Assembly: GCF_003751505.1 (NCBI RefSeq)
Contig: NZ_RJVB01000002.1
Location: 527,480-591,479, forward strand
Origin: Erwinia sp. JUb26
Lineage (GTDB): Bacteria > Pseudomonadota > Gammaproteobacteria > Enterobacterales > Enterobacteriaceae
DNA: 64,000 nucleotides
Reading direction: 5' to 3'
How positions within the stretch are numbered: position 1 is the first letter of the stretch; each line of letters starts with the position of its first letter. Position numbers and translations under genes: made by a program. Under the pieces are notes generated by a model. That model was not told the origin of the DNA. It made no database searches and saw only the letters and a program-made list of their open reading frames with translations. Of this stretch, positions 9,064 to 18,773 are shown piece by piece.

Positions 9064-10041
9064 TCAGCAGCGATCCACCGTAAAGGCAATCACGTCGCTC
9101 AGCTGCTCCGCCTTTAATGCCAGCATAATAATACGGTCGACGCCCAGCGCCACGCCGGAACACTCCGGTAAACCGTGCGCCAGCGCATCCAGCAGATTGT
9201 TATCGATCGGCTGCTCCGGCAAACCGGCCGCAGCACGCTTTTTATTATCCTGCATAAAACGCTGACGCTGCTCGCGACTGTCGGTCAGCTCGCGGAAGCC
9301 GTTTGCCAACTCAATCCCCTTGAAGTAAACCTCAAAGCGTTCCGCCACACGGTGATCTTCGGTACTGATCTCCGCCAGCGAGGCCTGAGTGGCCGGGAAG
9401 TGATAAACAAAGGCCGGGCGGTCTTTGCCAATTTCCGGCTCCACGCCGAGCATAAACAGCAGCTGTAGCAGCGTATCGCGATCCTCTTCGCGGTTTGCCA
9501 GATCGCCCGCACCAAGCTTTTCAGCCGCTTCCCGTAGTTGGGGCTTATCGGCAGAGAGCGGATCGATCTCCAGATGGCGGATGAACGCCTGCTGATAGGA
9601 GAGCGTTTCCGCCGGGGCACATTCCAGCACCTGCTGCAGCAGATCGTCCACCTCATTCATCAGGCGGTACATATCATAATGCGGGCGATACCACTCCAGC
9701 ATGGTGAATTCGGGGTTATGGTGACGCCCCATCTCTTCGTTGCGGAAGCTGCGGCACAGCTGATAAATCGGCCCGCTGCCCGCCGCCAGCAGCCGCTTCA
9801 TGTGGTATTCCGGGCTGGTCATCAGATAAAGATCGAGGCCTGCCGATGCGCCGGGTCCGACAAAACGCGTCTGGAACGGGAACAGGTGGACGTCGGTCAC
9901 CGTGGCCTGGCTCATCGCCGGGGTTTCCACTTCCAGGACGCCACGATCGGCAAAGAAACGCCGGATTTCAGCCATGATCGCCGCTCGTTTTAATAAATTA
10001 GCGATGGATGCACTCGGCTGCCAGCTGGCCGTTTCGCTCAT
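9064..10041 (-). CDS. epmA: EF-P--(R)-beta-lysine ligase EpmA (GenX/PoxA/YjeA)
   Basis: 325 residues from the ATG at 10039-10041 ([13 protein letters not shown]), exactly the E. coli length; the longer frame is not supported. EpmA is a lysyl-tRNA-synthetase paralogue lacking the tRNA anticodon domain; it attaches (R)-beta-lysine to Lys34 of EF-P. Class II synthetase motifs are present: [20 protein letters not shown] (motif 2), [10 protein letters not shown] (motif 3). The target efp (13935) and the aminomutase epmB (14544) are in the same window. It is divergent from frdABCD, as in E. coli. Confidence 0.97.
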   Translation of the reverse strand: MSETASWQPSASIANLLKRAAIMAEIRRFFADRGVLEVETPAMSQATVTDVHLFPFQTRFVGPGASAGLDLYLMTSPEYHMKRLLAAGSGPIYQLCRSFRNEEMGRHHNPEFTMLEWYRPHYDMYRLMNEVDDLLQQVLECAPAETLSYQQAFIRHLEIDPLSADKPQLREAAEKLGAGDLANREEDRDTLLQLLFMLGVEPEIGKDRPAFVYHFPATQASLAEISTEDHRVAERFEVYFKGIELANGFRELTDSREQRQRFMQDNKKRAAAGLPEQPIDNNLLDALAHGLPECSGVALGVDRIIMLALKAEQLSDVIAFTVDRC

Positions 10042-10288
10042 CTTTTCTACTCCAAAGTCAGTCAGGGCAAGAAGTCTACCTGTCCCTGGCGTAACACACA
10101 ATTCTGCGCGGAATAAAACCGATCCTCACCGCCAGAAACCCTTTGTATGATTTTTCTACACTACCCGCCCAAATACCCGAACACATCAAGTTAGCACCTG
10201 TTCAGCCAACGTATACTGAGCACAGACTGGTGAAGAAACCTCGCCAACACTCTGAATAGTATATAAAAAACCCAGCAGGGAGGAACAT
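10042..10288. promoter_or_regulatory. Divergent epmA/frd control region
   Basis: 247 bases between the two start codons. A TATACT box near 10213 could serve frd. I looked for an FNR site (TTGAT-N4-ATCAA) and found no clean match, although frd operons are usually FNR-activated and NarL-repressed. The Shine-Dalgarno of frdA is GGGAGGAA (10279-10285). Confidence 0.4.
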
Positions 10289-12079
10289 GTGCAAATCCTG
10301 ACTGTCGACATGGTCATTGTGGGTGCAGGGGGTGCAGGACTACGCGCCGCCATTGCTGCCGCAGAAGCGAACCCGAGGCTGAAGATAGCGCTGATCTCTA
10401 AGGTCTATCCGATGCGCAGCCATACCGTTGCCGCTGAGGGCGGTGCCGCCGCCGTCACCACCGCGCAGGACAGCTTCGACTCTCACTTTCACGATACGGT
10501 TGCCGGTGGAGACTGGCTCTGCGAACAGCCGGTGGTGGACTACTTTGTAGAACACTGTCCGCAGGAGATGGCGCAGCTGGAGCGCTGGGGATGCCCATGG
10601 AGCCGCCAGCCGGACGGCTCCGTCAGCGTACGACGGTTTGGCGGCATGAAGAACGAGCGCACCTGGTTCGCCGCCGACAAAACCGGCTTCCATATGCTGC
10701 ACACGCTGTTCCAGACCTCGCTGCAGTACCCGCAAATCCAGCGGCTGGATGAATATTTTGTCCTCGACCTGCTGGTTGATGACGGCGTCGCCAGCGGCCT
10801 GGTCGCGCTCAGTATGATGGAAGGCACGCTGGTTGAGGTTCGCGCCCGCTCGGTGATCCTCGCCACCGGCGGCGCGGGTCGCGTTTATCGCTACAACACC
10901 AACGGCGGTATCGTTACCGGCGACGGCATGGCGATGGCCTTCCGTCACGGCGTGCCACTGCGCGATATGGAGTTTGTGCAGTATCACCCGACCGGCCTAC
11001 CGGGATCAGGGATCCTGATGACCGAAGGCTGCCGCGGTGAAGGCGGCATTCTGGTGAATAAAGACGGCTATCGCTATCTACAGGATTACGGTATGGGGCC
11101 AGAAACGCCGGTCGGCCAGCCGAAAAACAAATATATGGAGCTGGGCCCGCGCGACAAAGTCTCTCAGGCGTTCTGGCACGAGTGGCGCAAGGGCAACACC
11201 ATTGCCACCGCACGTGGGGACGTGGTGCATCTGGATTTACGCCACCTCGGCGCGAAAAAGCTGCATGAACGCCTGCCGTTTATCTGCGAACTCAGCAAAG
11301 CCTACGTCGGCGTCGATCCGGTCAGTGCGCCGATCCCCGTACGCCCTACCGCTCACTACACCATGGGCGGTATCGAAACCAACGTCCATTGTGAAACCCG
11401 CATCAAAGGGCTGTTTGCCGTCGGAGAATGTTCTTCCGTCGGCCTGCACGGAGCCAACCGCCTGGGTTCAAATTCGCTGGCGGAGCTGGTGGTGTTTGGC
11501 CGCCTTGCCGGAGAGCAGGCCGCACAGCGCTGCGCGCAGCCGCATCCGATCTCCTACAACGTTATCAGCGCGCAAAGCAGCGATATCAAACGTCGCCTGC
11601 ATGCGCTGACCCACCAGTCGGGCGGTGAAAATCTGTCGGTGCTGCGTGATGAGATGGGCATGGCGATGGAAGAAGGCTGCGGTATCTATCGCACCCCGGA
11701 ACTGATGCAGAAAACCATCGATAAGCTGGCCGAACTGAAGCAGCGGGTCGAAAACGTGGCGATAACCGATAGCTCCAGCGTTTTCAACACGCAGCTGCTG
11801 TACACCATCGAGCTGAAGCACGGTCTGGATGTTGCGGAATGCATGGCGCATTCGGCGATCCAGCGTAAAGAGTCTCGCGGCGCGCATCAGCGGCTGGATG
11901 AGGGTTGTACGGAGCGCGACGATGAAAAATACCTACAGCACAGCCTGACGTTCTTTAATTCACAGGCCGCCCCCACCGTCAGTTGGGATCCGGTCACCAT
12001 TACCCATCTGCCACCGGCACAGCGCGTGTACGGTGCCGCATCGGAGGATAACCGCCCCAAGGAGCCCGTAAATGAGTGA
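10289..12079 (+). CDS. frdA: Fumarate reductase flavoprotein subunit
   Basis: 596 residues with a GTG start. It is the catalytic subunit that reduces fumarate to succinate in anaerobic respiration. The FAD-binding [13 protein letters not shown] lies near the N-terminus; SHTVAAEGG places the covalent FAD histidine at His45. The substrate segment [10 protein letters not shown] and the active-site neighbourhood [17 protein letters not shown] are intact. The C-terminus LPPAQRVYG is as in E. coli. It overlaps frdB by eight bases, suggesting translational coupling. It is fed by the fumarate made by aspartase and imported by DcuA (24.4-27.3 kb). Confidence 0.97.
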   Translation: MQILTVDMVIVGAGGAGLRAAIAAAEANPRLKIALISKVYPMRSHTVAAEGGAAAVTTAQDSFDSHFHDTVAGGDWLCEQPVVDYFVEHCPQEMAQLERWGCPWSRQPDGSVSVRRFGGMKNERTWFAADKTGFHMLHTLFQTSLQYPQIQRLDEYFVLDLLVDDGVASGLVALSMMEGTLVEVRARSVILATGGAGRVYRYNTNGGIVTGDGMAMAFRHGVPLRDMEFVQYHPTGLPGSGILMTEGCRGEGGILVNKDGYRYLQDYGMGPETPVGQPKNKYMELGPRDKVSQAFWHEWRKGNTIATARGDVVHLDLRHLGAKKLHERLPFICELSKAYVGVDPVSAPIPVRPTAHYTMGGIETNVHCETRIKGLFAVGECSSVGLHGANRLGSNSLAELVVFGRLAGEQAAQRCAQPHPISYNVISAQSSDIKRRLHALTHQSGGENLSVLRDEMGMAMEEGCGIYRTPELMQKTIDKLAELKQRVENVAITDSSSVFNTQLLYTIELKHGLDVAECMAHSAIQRKESRGAHQRLDEGCTERDDEKYLQHSLTFFNSQAAPTVSWDPVTITHLPPAQRVYGAASEDNRPKEPVNE

Positions 12080-12806
12080 TAACGCCCTGCGTAAAATCGA
12101 TATTCTGCGTTACAACCCGGAAAGCGACCGGCTGCCGCGCCATGAAATCTTCAGCGTGCCCTGGGATGAACAAACGTCGCTGCTGGATGCACTGGGCTAC
12201 ATCAAGGATAACCTCGCCTTCGATCTGTCCTACCGCTGGTCCTGCCGCATGGCCATCTGCGGTTCCTGCGGCATGATGGTTAACGGCGTGCCCAAACTCG
12301 CCTGTAAAATTTTCCTGCGCGACTACCCGCAGGGAATGAAGGTAGAGCCGCTGGCCAATTTCCCCATCGAACGCGATCTGATTGTGGATATGACCCACTT
12401 TATCGAAAGCCTGGAGGCGATCAAGCCGTGGATCATCGGCAATCCGGGGGATGCTGCTCAGGGCCCCGGACGCCAGACGCCTGCGCAGATGGCGAAGTAC
12501 CATCAGTTTTCCGGCTGTATTAACTGCGGTTTATGCTACGCCGCCTGCCCGCAGTTCGGGCTTAACCCGGAGTTTATCGGCCCTGCGGCCATCACCCTCG
12601 CCCATCGTTACAACCTGGACAGTCGGGATCGCGGTAAAGCACAGCGCATGCCGCAGCTCAACGGGGAAAACGGCGTATGGAGCTGCACCTTCGTCGGCTT
12701 CTGTTCCGAAGTTTGCCCGAAACACGTCGATCCGGCGGCCGCTATCCAGCAGGGGAAAATCGAGAGCAGTCGGGACTTCATGATCGCCACGCTGAAACCT
12801 CATTAA
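12072..12806 (+). CDS. frdB: Fumarate reductase iron-sulfur subunit
   Basis: 244 residues, same as E. coli. It carries electrons from menaquinol to FrdA. The [2Fe-2S] cluster ligands are in [11 protein letters not shown] with a later Cys in PKLACK; the [4Fe-4S] and [3Fe-4S] ligands are in [12 protein letters not shown] and [15 protein letters not shown]. All expected cysteines are present. Confidence 0.97.
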   Translation: MSDNALRKIDILRYNPESDRLPRHEIFSVPWDEQTSLLDALGYIKDNLAFDLSYRWSCRMAICGSCGMMVNGVPKLACKIFLRDYPQGMKVEPLANFPIERDLIVDMTHFIESLEAIKPWIIGNPGDAAQGPGRQTPAQMAKYHQFSGCINCGLCYAACPQFGLNPEFIGPAAITLAHRYNLDSRDRGKAQRMPQLNGENGVWSCTFVGFCSEVCPKHVDPAAAIQQGKIESSRDFMIATLKPH

Positions 12807-12817
12807 GGGAGACCGAT

Positions 12818-13213
12818 ATGACGACAAAACGCAATCCTTACTGCCGCCCGATGGAGTCCGGCTGGTGGCGATCGCTGCCGTTTTACCGCTTCTATATGCT
12901 GCGGGAAAGCACGGCAATACCGGCGCTGTGGTTCAGTCTGGAGCTGATCTTCGGCCTGTTTGCGCTTAAACACGGTGCGGAAAGCTGGGCGGGTTATGTG
13001 GCATTCTTACAACATCCCGTGACGCTGTTGCTCAACGTGCTGGCGCTAATCGCCGCGCTGCTGCACAGCAAGACCTGGTTCGATCTGGCGCCCAAGGCAT
13101 CGATAATTATCGTTAAAGGGGAAAAGCTGCCGCCGGAGCCGCTGATTAAAGGGTTATGGATCATCATGATCGTGCTCAGCGCTGTGGTATTGGCCGCCGC
13201 GCTGTGGGCGTAA
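12818..13213 (+). CDS. frdC: Fumarate reductase membrane anchor C
   Basis: 131 residues from the ATG at 12818 (GGGAG eight bases before); the longer open frame from 12677 overlaps frdB and is not used. It has three hydrophobic helices and binds menaquinol together with FrdD. The N-terminal motif [21 protein letters not shown] is cut here only by the family's usual sequence and agrees with E. coli FrdC; the retained Glu in the first segment belongs to the quinol site. Confidence 0.95.
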   Translation: MTTKRNPYCRPMESGWWRSLPFYRFYMLRESTAIPALWFSLELIFGLFALKHGAESWAGYVAFLQHPVTLLLNVLALIAALLHSKTWFDLAPKASIIIVKGEKLPPEPLIKGLWIIMIVLSAVVLAAALWA

Positions 13214-13222
13214 GGAGCCTGA

Positions 13223-13579
13223 ATGAAAGCATTACCGCAACGTTCTGACGAACCGATTTTCTGGGGATTATTTGGTGCCGGGGGCATGTGGACAGCGATG
13301 TTCAGTCCGGCACTGATTCTGCTCGTCGGCCTGCTGTTGCCGCTGGGCTGGTCACCGGAAGAGGCCTTCAGCTACACGCGAATTATGGCCTTTGCGGCCT
13401 CTTTCCCCGGCCGCATTATCCTGCTGCTGGCCATCGTCCTGCCGCTGTGGTGCAGCCTGCATCGTCTTCATCACGGACTGCACGATCTGAAGCTGCATAT
13501 TCCCGGCAGTAAATGGCTGTGCTACGGGCTGGCGGCGATATTAAGTGTGGTGGCTTTGATTGGTGTTATTACGCTATAG
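13223..13579 (+). CDS. frdD: Fumarate reductase membrane anchor D
   Basis: 118 residues (E. coli 119) with three membrane segments. It begins [20 protein letters not shown] and contains [11 protein letters not shown], the characteristic His-rich stretch of FrdD. It is the last gene of the frdABCD operon, nine bases after frdC. In E. coli ampC follows; here an entericidin gene comes next on the other strand. Confidence 0.96.
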   Translation: MKALPQRSDEPIFWGLFGAGGMWTAMFSPALILLVGLLLPLGWSPEEAFSYTRIMAFAASFPGRIILLLAIVLPLWCSLHRLHHGLHDLKLHIPGSKWLCYGLAAILSVVALIGVITL

Positions 13580-13628
13580 CAGCCGGATAGAAAGGTTTCA
13601 ACGAGCGAAGAGAGCATCAGAACGGATT

Positions 13629-13656
13629 GTCAGGCCAGCGCCATGCACCGGCCTGA
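13629..13656. terminator. Hairpin between convergent frdD and ecnB
   Basis: GTCAGGCC/GGCCTGAC, 8-bp perfect stem with a 12-base loop, in the 85-base gap between two convergent genes. There is no strong T run, so its terminator strength is uncertain. Confidence 0.55.
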
Positions 13657-13664
13657 CAAGCTGA

Positions 13665-13796
13665 TTACTGGGTACTTTTTTGAATTGCCTTACCGCCCGC
13701 CTCAACGTCTTCACCCACGCCACGCGTGGTGTTACAGGCTGTCAGAACGGAAGAGAGAACCAGAACAGAAAGAATGGCTAAAATACTTTTCTTCAT
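13665..13796 (-). CDS. ecnB: Entericidin B-like small lipoprotein
   Basis: A 43-residue frame. ATG 13794-13796 is preceded by AAGGAAATT. The lipoprotein signal peptide ends in the lipobox LTAC with Cys21; the mature peptide starts [15 protein letters not shown], which is the entericidin signature and close to E. coli EcnB. In E. coli the antidote-like ecnA sits next to ecnB; no second copy is seen here. Its position between frd and efp matches E. coli, where ampC, blc and sugE are also present but are absent here. Confidence 0.9.
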   Translation of the reverse strand: MKKSILAILSVLVLSSVLTACNTTRGVGEDVEAGGKAIQKSTQ

Positions 13797-13934
13797 GGCA
13801 ATTTCCTTTTAATCATTGATAAAGAACAGCGCTTTAAGCATAGCCGTAATTTATTCAATTGCTCTGAAGGCAATGATAAAAAGGAAAAGAGTGCGGACAG
13901 GGGCCCGGTGAACCGAACCCCTGTTAATTCAGGC

Positions 13935-14501
13935 TTACTTTACGCGTGAAACGTATTCGCCAGAACGGGTATCAACTTTAATCACTTCGCCAATCTGTAC
14001 GAACAGAGGCACTTTCACTACTGCGCCGGTGCTCAGCGTGGCTGGCTTGCCGCCGGTACCTGCGGTATCACCCTTCAGGCCTGGATCGGTATCGGTAATT
14101 TCCAGCTCAACGAAGTTCGGTGGCAGAACCTGGATTGGTTTGCCATTCCACAGCGTCACGATACACTCTGCATTGTCCAGCAGCCATTTAGCCGCATCGC
14201 CAACGGTCTTCTCTTCAACAGGGTGCTGTTCGAAGGTTTCCGGGTGCATGAAGTGGTAGAACTCACCGTCGTTGTACAGGTAGTTCAGGTTAGTATCGAC
14301 AACGTCAGCGCCTTCAGCAGAGTCGGTAGACTTGAAGGTTTTCTCTACGCGAGTACCGGTCAGCAGGCGACGCATTTTTACGCGTGCGAAAGCCTGGCCT
14401 TTACCTGGTTTAACAAACTCGCTGGCTTCGACGGCATAAGGTTCGCCTTCGAAGATGATTTTAAGACCGGGACGGAAATCGTTGCTAGAATAAGTCGCCA
14501 T
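13935..14501 (-). CDS. efp: Translation elongation factor P
   Basis: 188 residues. EF-P relieves ribosome stalling at polyproline stretches. The modified lysine is present in VKPGKGQAF as Lys34, the residue beta-lysylated by EpmA and EpmB. The three beta-barrel domains follow in the usual order, ending GEYVSRVK. It is divergent from epmB, whose start lies 42 bases away, so the substrate and one of its modifying enzymes share a promoter region. Confidence 0.98.
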   Translation of the reverse strand: MATYSSNDFRPGLKIIFEGEPYAVEASEFVKPGKGQAFARVKMRRLLTGTRVEKTFKSTDSAEGADVVDTNLNYLYNDGEFYHFMHPETFEQHPVEEKTVGDAAKWLLDNAECIVTLWNGKPIQVLPPNFVELEITDTDPGLKGDTAGTGGKPATLSTGAVVKVPLFVQIGEVIKVDTRSGEYVSRVK

Positions 14502-14543
14502 AAAGGCCCTCTACAATTTTATTACTGGTACTAAGCCAAAAAA

Positions 14544-15572
14544 ATGGCACACATTGTAACCCTAAATACCCCTGCACGAGAAGATTGGTTGCATCAACTT
14601 GCCGATGTAATCACCGATCCCGATGAATTACTGCAACTTTTAGCGTTGCAGAATGACCCTGAACTCGCTTCAGGCCATGGAGCACGCCGACTTTTCGCAC
14701 TGCGAGTGCCGCGGGCGTTTGCTGCGCGCATGCGCAGGGGCGATCCGCAGGATCCCCTGTTACTGCAGGTGATCACCTCGCAGCAGGAGTTTGTTGATGC
14801 GCCAGGTTACAGTACCGATCCGCTGGATGAGCAGAGCAGCGTGGTGCCGGGTCTGTTACATAAATATCGAAATCGCGCGCTTTTGCTGGTTAAAGGCGGC
14901 TGCGCCGTCAACTGCCGGTACTGCTTCCGCCGTCATTTCCCCTACGAAGATAATCAGGGCAATAAGCGCAACTGGCAGCAGGCGCTCGAGTATATCCGAC
15001 AGCAGCCAGAACTGGATGAGATTATTTTCTCCGGCGGCGATCCTTTGATGGCAAAAGATCACGAACTGGACTGGCTGATCGGCGAACTGGAACGCATTCC
15101 GCATATTAAGCGCCTGCGTATTCACAGCCGCCTGCCGGTAGTGATCCCACGACGCATTACCGAGGCGCTGTGTCAGCGGCTGGCGCAGTCACGTTTGCAG
15201 ACGCTGCTGGTGACCCATATTAACCACGCCCAGGAGATTGACGACGATCTGCGTCACGGAATGCGCATGCTGAAACGTGCTGGGGTGACCTTGCTGAATC
15301 AGAGCGTGCTGCTGCGCGGCGTGAACGACAATGCTCCAGCGCTGGCCGCACTGAGCAATGCCCTGTTCGATGCCGGTATTTTGCCGTATTACTTGCACGT
15401 GCTGGATAAGGTTCAGGGCGCGGCGCATTTCTACGTCGACGATGACCGGGCGCGCGCTATCGTGCGTGAGCTACTGGGAATGGTGTCGGGCTATATGGTG
15501 CCAAAGCTGGCACGTGAAATTGGCGGCGAGCCGAGCAAAACTCCGCTCGATTTACAACTGCGGCAGCAGTGA
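14544..15572 (+). CDS. epmB: EF-P-(R)-beta-lysine 2,3-aminomutase EpmB (YjeK)
   Basis: 342 residues. It is a radical SAM, PLP-dependent enzyme that turns (S)-alpha-lysine into (R)-beta-lysine for EF-P. The cluster motif is CAVNCRYCFRRHFPY (CxxxCxxC), followed by IIFSGGDPL. The PLP lysine is expected near the C-terminus, in MVPKLAREIGGEP. It is shorter than catabolic lysine 2,3-aminomutases, as is typical for EpmB. Confidence 0.97.
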   Translation: MAHIVTLNTPAREDWLHQLADVITDPDELLQLLALQNDPELASGHGARRLFALRVPRAFAARMRRGDPQDPLLLQVITSQQEFVDAPGYSTDPLDEQSSVVPGLLHKYRNRALLLVKGGCAVNCRYCFRRHFPYEDNQGNKRNWQQALEYIRQQPELDEIIFSGGDPLMAKDHELDWLIGELERIPHIKRLRIHSRLPVVIPRRITEALCQRLAQSRLQTLLVTHINHAQEIDDDLRHGMRMLKRAGVTLLNQSVLLRGVNDNAPALAALSNALFDAGILPYYLHVLDKVQGAAHFYVDDDRARAIVRELLGMVSGYMVPKLAREIGGEPSKTPLDLQLRQQ

Positions 15573-15595
15573 TAGCCGCGATTTCTGCCGTTAAC

Positions 15596-15625
15596 AAAAA
15601 GGGTGACCTCGAGGTCACCCTTTTT
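15596..15625. terminator. Bidirectional terminator between epmB and yjeI
   Basis: Perfect palindrome with stem GGGTGACCTC/GAGGTCACCC flanked by A5 and T5. It can stop transcripts arriving from either side of this convergent pair. Confidence 0.93.
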
Positions 15626-15655
15626 CAATCCAATTCGAAACTTATTTCAACGAAA

Positions 15656-16000
15656 TTACGGGCACTTATATACCTGGCCACTCATTTTGCTGTCCAGCGG
15701 CGCAAAGCTGGACCAGATATTCTGCGTTGGGCTGGTCGCACCATAAATCACGTTGCCGCCCATTTCCGCTGCACGATTACGCAGGTCGTTTGCCGCGCCG
15801 CGCAGGGAGCTGCCTTCGCCGCCGGAACCGGAGAACCAGTTACTCTGTGAGCCGGTAATGTTACCCAGTAGCTGGCAGGTGCTGGCCGGCTGCTGATCGG
15901 TAAAAGTGACGCGCTCCCCAGCAGAACTCAGCGTGTTAGATGAGCTACAGCCTGCCAATAACAGCGCAAGCGCCGAGAATCCCAGTACGTGAATACGCAT
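15656..16000 (-). CDS. yjeI: YjeI-like DUF4156 lipoprotein
   Basis: 114 residues from the ATG 15998-16000 (GAGGAAAAGC upstream). The lipoprotein signal peptide has lipobox LLAGC followed by SSSN. The conserved body RGAANDLRNRAAEMGGNVIYG and C-terminal GQVYKCP match E. coli YjeI. It is probably attached to the outer membrane; its function is unknown. In E. coli it lies between epmB and groEL, and here a fimbrial cluster follows. Confidence 0.92.
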   Translation of the reverse strand: MRIHVLGFSALALLLAGCSSSNTLSSAGERVTFTDQQPASTCQLLGNITGSQSNWFSGSGGEGSSLRGAANDLRNRAAEMGGNVIYGATSPTQNIWSSFAPLDSKMSGQVYKCP

Positions 16001-16358
16001 GCTTTTCCTCAAAATTGTAAAAAATTATACGACCTTATTTATACTCTTTTCACTGGCAAAAGAACAACCTCCGTTGAGGCCTTTGTTGGCATTTTTGGTA
16101 GGTTTTACCCTAAAATAAATCTGAAACCATGAAAATAATATATTCAAAATCCAACGCCGACATTTAAATAAAGCATCAAAATAACAAATCAATAAAACCA
16201 TGAAAATAAAACAAACAGCACTTTTAGACAAAATTTAGATAGCTAAACAGATACGATTGTCGTGCTAAATTTTTACGTTCATAAATAATACCAGCCTTCC
16301 CTATTTATGCTCAGGGTAGCCAACAGGAAAGTGCCTGCACTCAAATAATGGACTATGC
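16001..16358. other. A+T-rich intergenic region before the first fimbrial cluster
   Basis: About 360 A+T-rich bases between yjeI and the first fimbrial gene. They contain no convincing gene; the 68-codon minus-strand frame (16025-16231) has no family features. The region probably carries the promoter for the fimbrial genes, but I cannot assign boxes with confidence. Confidence 0.4.
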
Positions 16359-17015
16359 ATGAAAAATATAAAGTATCCGCTTTCATACTCCGTGATGATG
16401 ATACTGCTGGCATTGAGTTCAAGCCAGACATTCGCTTCATCTCAATACACTATTAAGCTACAGGGTCAAATCATTCCAAGCTCGTGTGATATTTCGATGG
16501 ATCAGGCGGGCAGCATCATATTAACGCCTTCAAACATAGCTAGAGAAAGTGCTAACAAAAACAGCATACAGCTTCCGTCTAAAAACCTGGGATTTATGAT
16601 TCGCTGTCAGGGAGCGACCTCATTTGCTTTCCGGGCAAGAGATATTGCACCTAATGCTGGCAATGTTCAGCTTGCGGGCGAACAGCAACGTGACATCTTC
16701 AGTCTCGGTCTGACTAATAGCGGACAGTCAATAGGGGGCTATCTGGCCTTTATCGACCCGGAACGCTCCCTGATGGACGGGAAGCGTATTCCTGATGTCC
16801 TGATTTCCAGTAACGAAGGTGTTTCCTGGCGAACCGGGCAATATAAGCTGTCCCCCTCTGGTGAAAACATCTACTCCTGGGGAAATCAGTCAACGCCCGG
16901 AAGCGCTCGGCAGGTTAATATCAACATTTTATTGAAGCCTTTCATTTTCAATCTTAACCAGGCCGATGCTGTAAAAATTGACGGAATGACAACATTTGAA
17001 ATTGTCTATCTTTAA
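16359..17015 (+). CDS. DUF1120 fimbrial-type secreted protein (first copy)
   Basis: 218 residues with a signal peptide (cleavage near FAS-SQY). The N-terminus YTIKLQGQIIPSSCDI and the C-terminal TFEIVYL have the beta-strand pattern of pilin-like chaperone-usher substrates, and the two-Cys pair (SSCD ... IRCQG) is typical of a pilin disulfide. It aligns by eye with the next gene (IxPxSCDI, PS+xxxxxIxC, GGYxxxL, ENxYSWG). Family DUF1120 includes E. coli YhcF. Its role, subunit or tip, is unknown. Confidence 0.8.
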   Translation: MKNIKYPLSYSVMMILLALSSSQTFASSQYTIKLQGQIIPSSCDISMDQAGSIILTPSNIARESANKNSIQLPSKNLGFMIRCQGATSFAFRARDIAPNAGNVQLAGEQQRDIFSLGLTNSGQSIGGYLAFIDPERSLMDGKRIPDVLISSNEGVSWRTGQYKLSPSGENIYSWGNQSTPGSARQVNINILLKPFIFNLNQADAVKIDGMTTFEIVYL

Positions 17016-17267
17016 GTTATAAAAAAACTAAAGCATCACCTAAATGACTATTGCTTCCAGAAATTGACTGATATGTAGCCCAGACAATGCCTTTAATTTT
17101 CACTTTTATGATTTTTAAATGCGATATTTAATTCTATACCAAGACTGTTAATATCAATAAGGAACTCTGTTCCTGGTTTTTAAGTAATAGTGTTTCACAA
17201 AAATGGATACTCTCCTCTCTAAGTTTGAGATGAGGGTTCATGATAAACCCCATAAAGGACTATATTA

Positions 17268-17945
17268 ATGAACTTGACAAAAACAGCACTAAGCCTCTCT
17301 TTATTAGCCATCATGGCAACATCCGGCATGGCCAACGCAAAAAACTCGCAGTTCACCCTGAAAGTTGAAGGCACCATCGTCCCCGCTTCATGTGATATTG
17401 GCAACGGTGCCAGTGCAAAAACAGTACTGCTGGGCAAACTGCAGGCAGACAAACTGAATGTTGATTCCGAAACACTGCTACCTAGCCGTACAGTATCCAT
17501 TGATATTCAGTGTGCCGGGCTCACCGCAGTCGGCATCCAGCCTACTGATGTTGCTGAGAAAGCGGGTCAGGTTAATTACATGGGTGTTAAAGCACCTGAT
17601 GCTTTCAGCCTTGGGGCCACCGCTGACGGTACCGTTATTGGCGGTTATATGGTGAAACTGAACTCCGGTGAAACAAAAGTTGATAATCAAGGCATCACCA
17701 GCTTTATCAGCGCACCTGTAGGCTCAGGCATCTGGCATAACGTTGACAGTTCACAAGCGATCTCAAGCAATGGACAGAACATGTACTCATGGGCAATGGG
17801 CAGCGATGCGACTGCACCTGCTATGGGTAAATATCATTCCATCAAGCTGGAAATCTCTCCATTTATTGCCCCTGCTTCGACGCTAAAAACCACTGAAAAT
17901 ATTGATATCAAGGGCGAAGCGACATACGACCTGGTTTATCTGTAA
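17268..17945 (+). CDS. DUF1120 fimbrial-type secreted protein (second copy)
   Basis: 225 residues with a clear signal peptide (..SGMANA, cleavage before KNS). It is a paralogue of the preceding gene: FTLKVEGTIVPASCDI, one disulfide pair, NMYSWAMG, and C-terminal TYDLVYL. It is probably the main secreted subunit of this cluster since it is the cleaner copy, but that is inference. A gap of 252 A+T-rich bases precedes it and may hold a separate promoter. Confidence 0.8.
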   Translation: MNLTKTALSLSLLAIMATSGMANAKNSQFTLKVEGTIVPASCDIGNGASAKTVLLGKLQADKLNVDSETLLPSRTVSIDIQCAGLTAVGIQPTDVAEKAGQVNYMGVKAPDAFSLGATADGTVIGGYMVKLNSGETKVDNQGITSFISAPVGSGIWHNVDSSQAISSNGQNMYSWAMGSDATAPAMGKYHSIKLEISPFIAPASTLKTTENIDIKGEATYDLVYL

Positions 17946-18020
17946 TTACCCCGTCTTTATTTTCGCTTTAATATCGGAGTGTTACGATCTGTAGCACTCC
18001 GTTCTATTTTCAGAGGTACT

Positions 18021-18722
18021 ATGCACCCGCGTTCCATTAACCTTACTTTGCTGACTCTGGCATGTTTTATGTGGGCAAACACATCTAGCGCCACGATGAA
18101 ACCGGAAACACCCATGCTGTTCATTATGGAGAAAGACGGGGGCGGCAGCATCAACGTAACGAATACTGACGACCAGACCGAGTTATTGTATGTCAAAATT
18201 CATGAAATGAAAGATGACCCCGAGCCTAAGCTGTATGTCACTCAGCCCGTCATGCGCCTCGAATCTGGAAAAACACAGCTAGTGCGTTTTATTCTCAACA
18301 GCGACCATCCGTTACAGGAAGAACACTTAAAACGTGTCACGTTCGAAGGTATTCGTCCGAAAACGCATGATAATGAAAACAGAATTGACGTCAACATCCG
18401 CCAGAATATCCCGGTCATTATTCATCCGAAGGGATTAGCCATGAATGATGAACCCTGGAAAGCACTAGTGTGGAACGTCAAGAACAATACGCTGACCGTG
18501 AACAATCCCAGCCCTTATGTGGTCCGGCTCTCGCAGCAGGTTACTCTGCTGCCTCAGGATAAAAAAGCGTTGTTATCGAAGACATATATTCTGCCACAGC
18601 AAACACTTTCTTTAGTCGTGAACAACGCCGTACAGCTCTCTTCTATACAAAAAGTCAGCATCGAAACCGTGTCTAAATATGGTTTCGAAACCGGGAAGAT
18701 TGAAATGCCCGTGACACATTAA
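18021..18722 (+). CDS. Periplasmic fimbrial chaperone (PapD-like, YhcA type)
   Basis: 233 residues from the ATG at 18021 (AGAGG upstream); the longer frame from 17979 lacks a ribosome site. It has a signal peptide (..NTSSA). PapD-like features: the N-terminal Ig domain with VTNTDDQTELLYVKI, VMRLESGKTQLVRFIL, and the subdomain hinge KRVTFEGIRP. It holds the pilin-like subunits in the periplasm and hands them to the usher encoded next, 51 bases downstream. Confidence 0.88.
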   Translation: MHPRSINLTLLTLACFMWANTSSATMKPETPMLFIMEKDGGGSINVTNTDDQTELLYVKIHEMKDDPEPKLYVTQPVMRLESGKTQLVRFILNSDHPLQEEHLKRVTFEGIRPKTHDNENRIDVNIRQNIPVIIHPKGLAMNDEPWKALVWNVKNNTLTVNNPSPYVVRLSQQVTLLPQDKKALLSKTYILPQQTLSLVVNNAVQLSSIQKVSIETVSKYGFETGKIEMPVTH

Positions 18723-18773
18723 TTTTAGCGATAAAAGGATAATTATCGCCTGCCGATAAAATGACAAGGGATA

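Noticed and set aside
16025..16231. 68-codon minus-strand frame before the first fimbrial cluster
   Set aside because: A+T-rich chance frame without signal peptide, domain or ribosome site.
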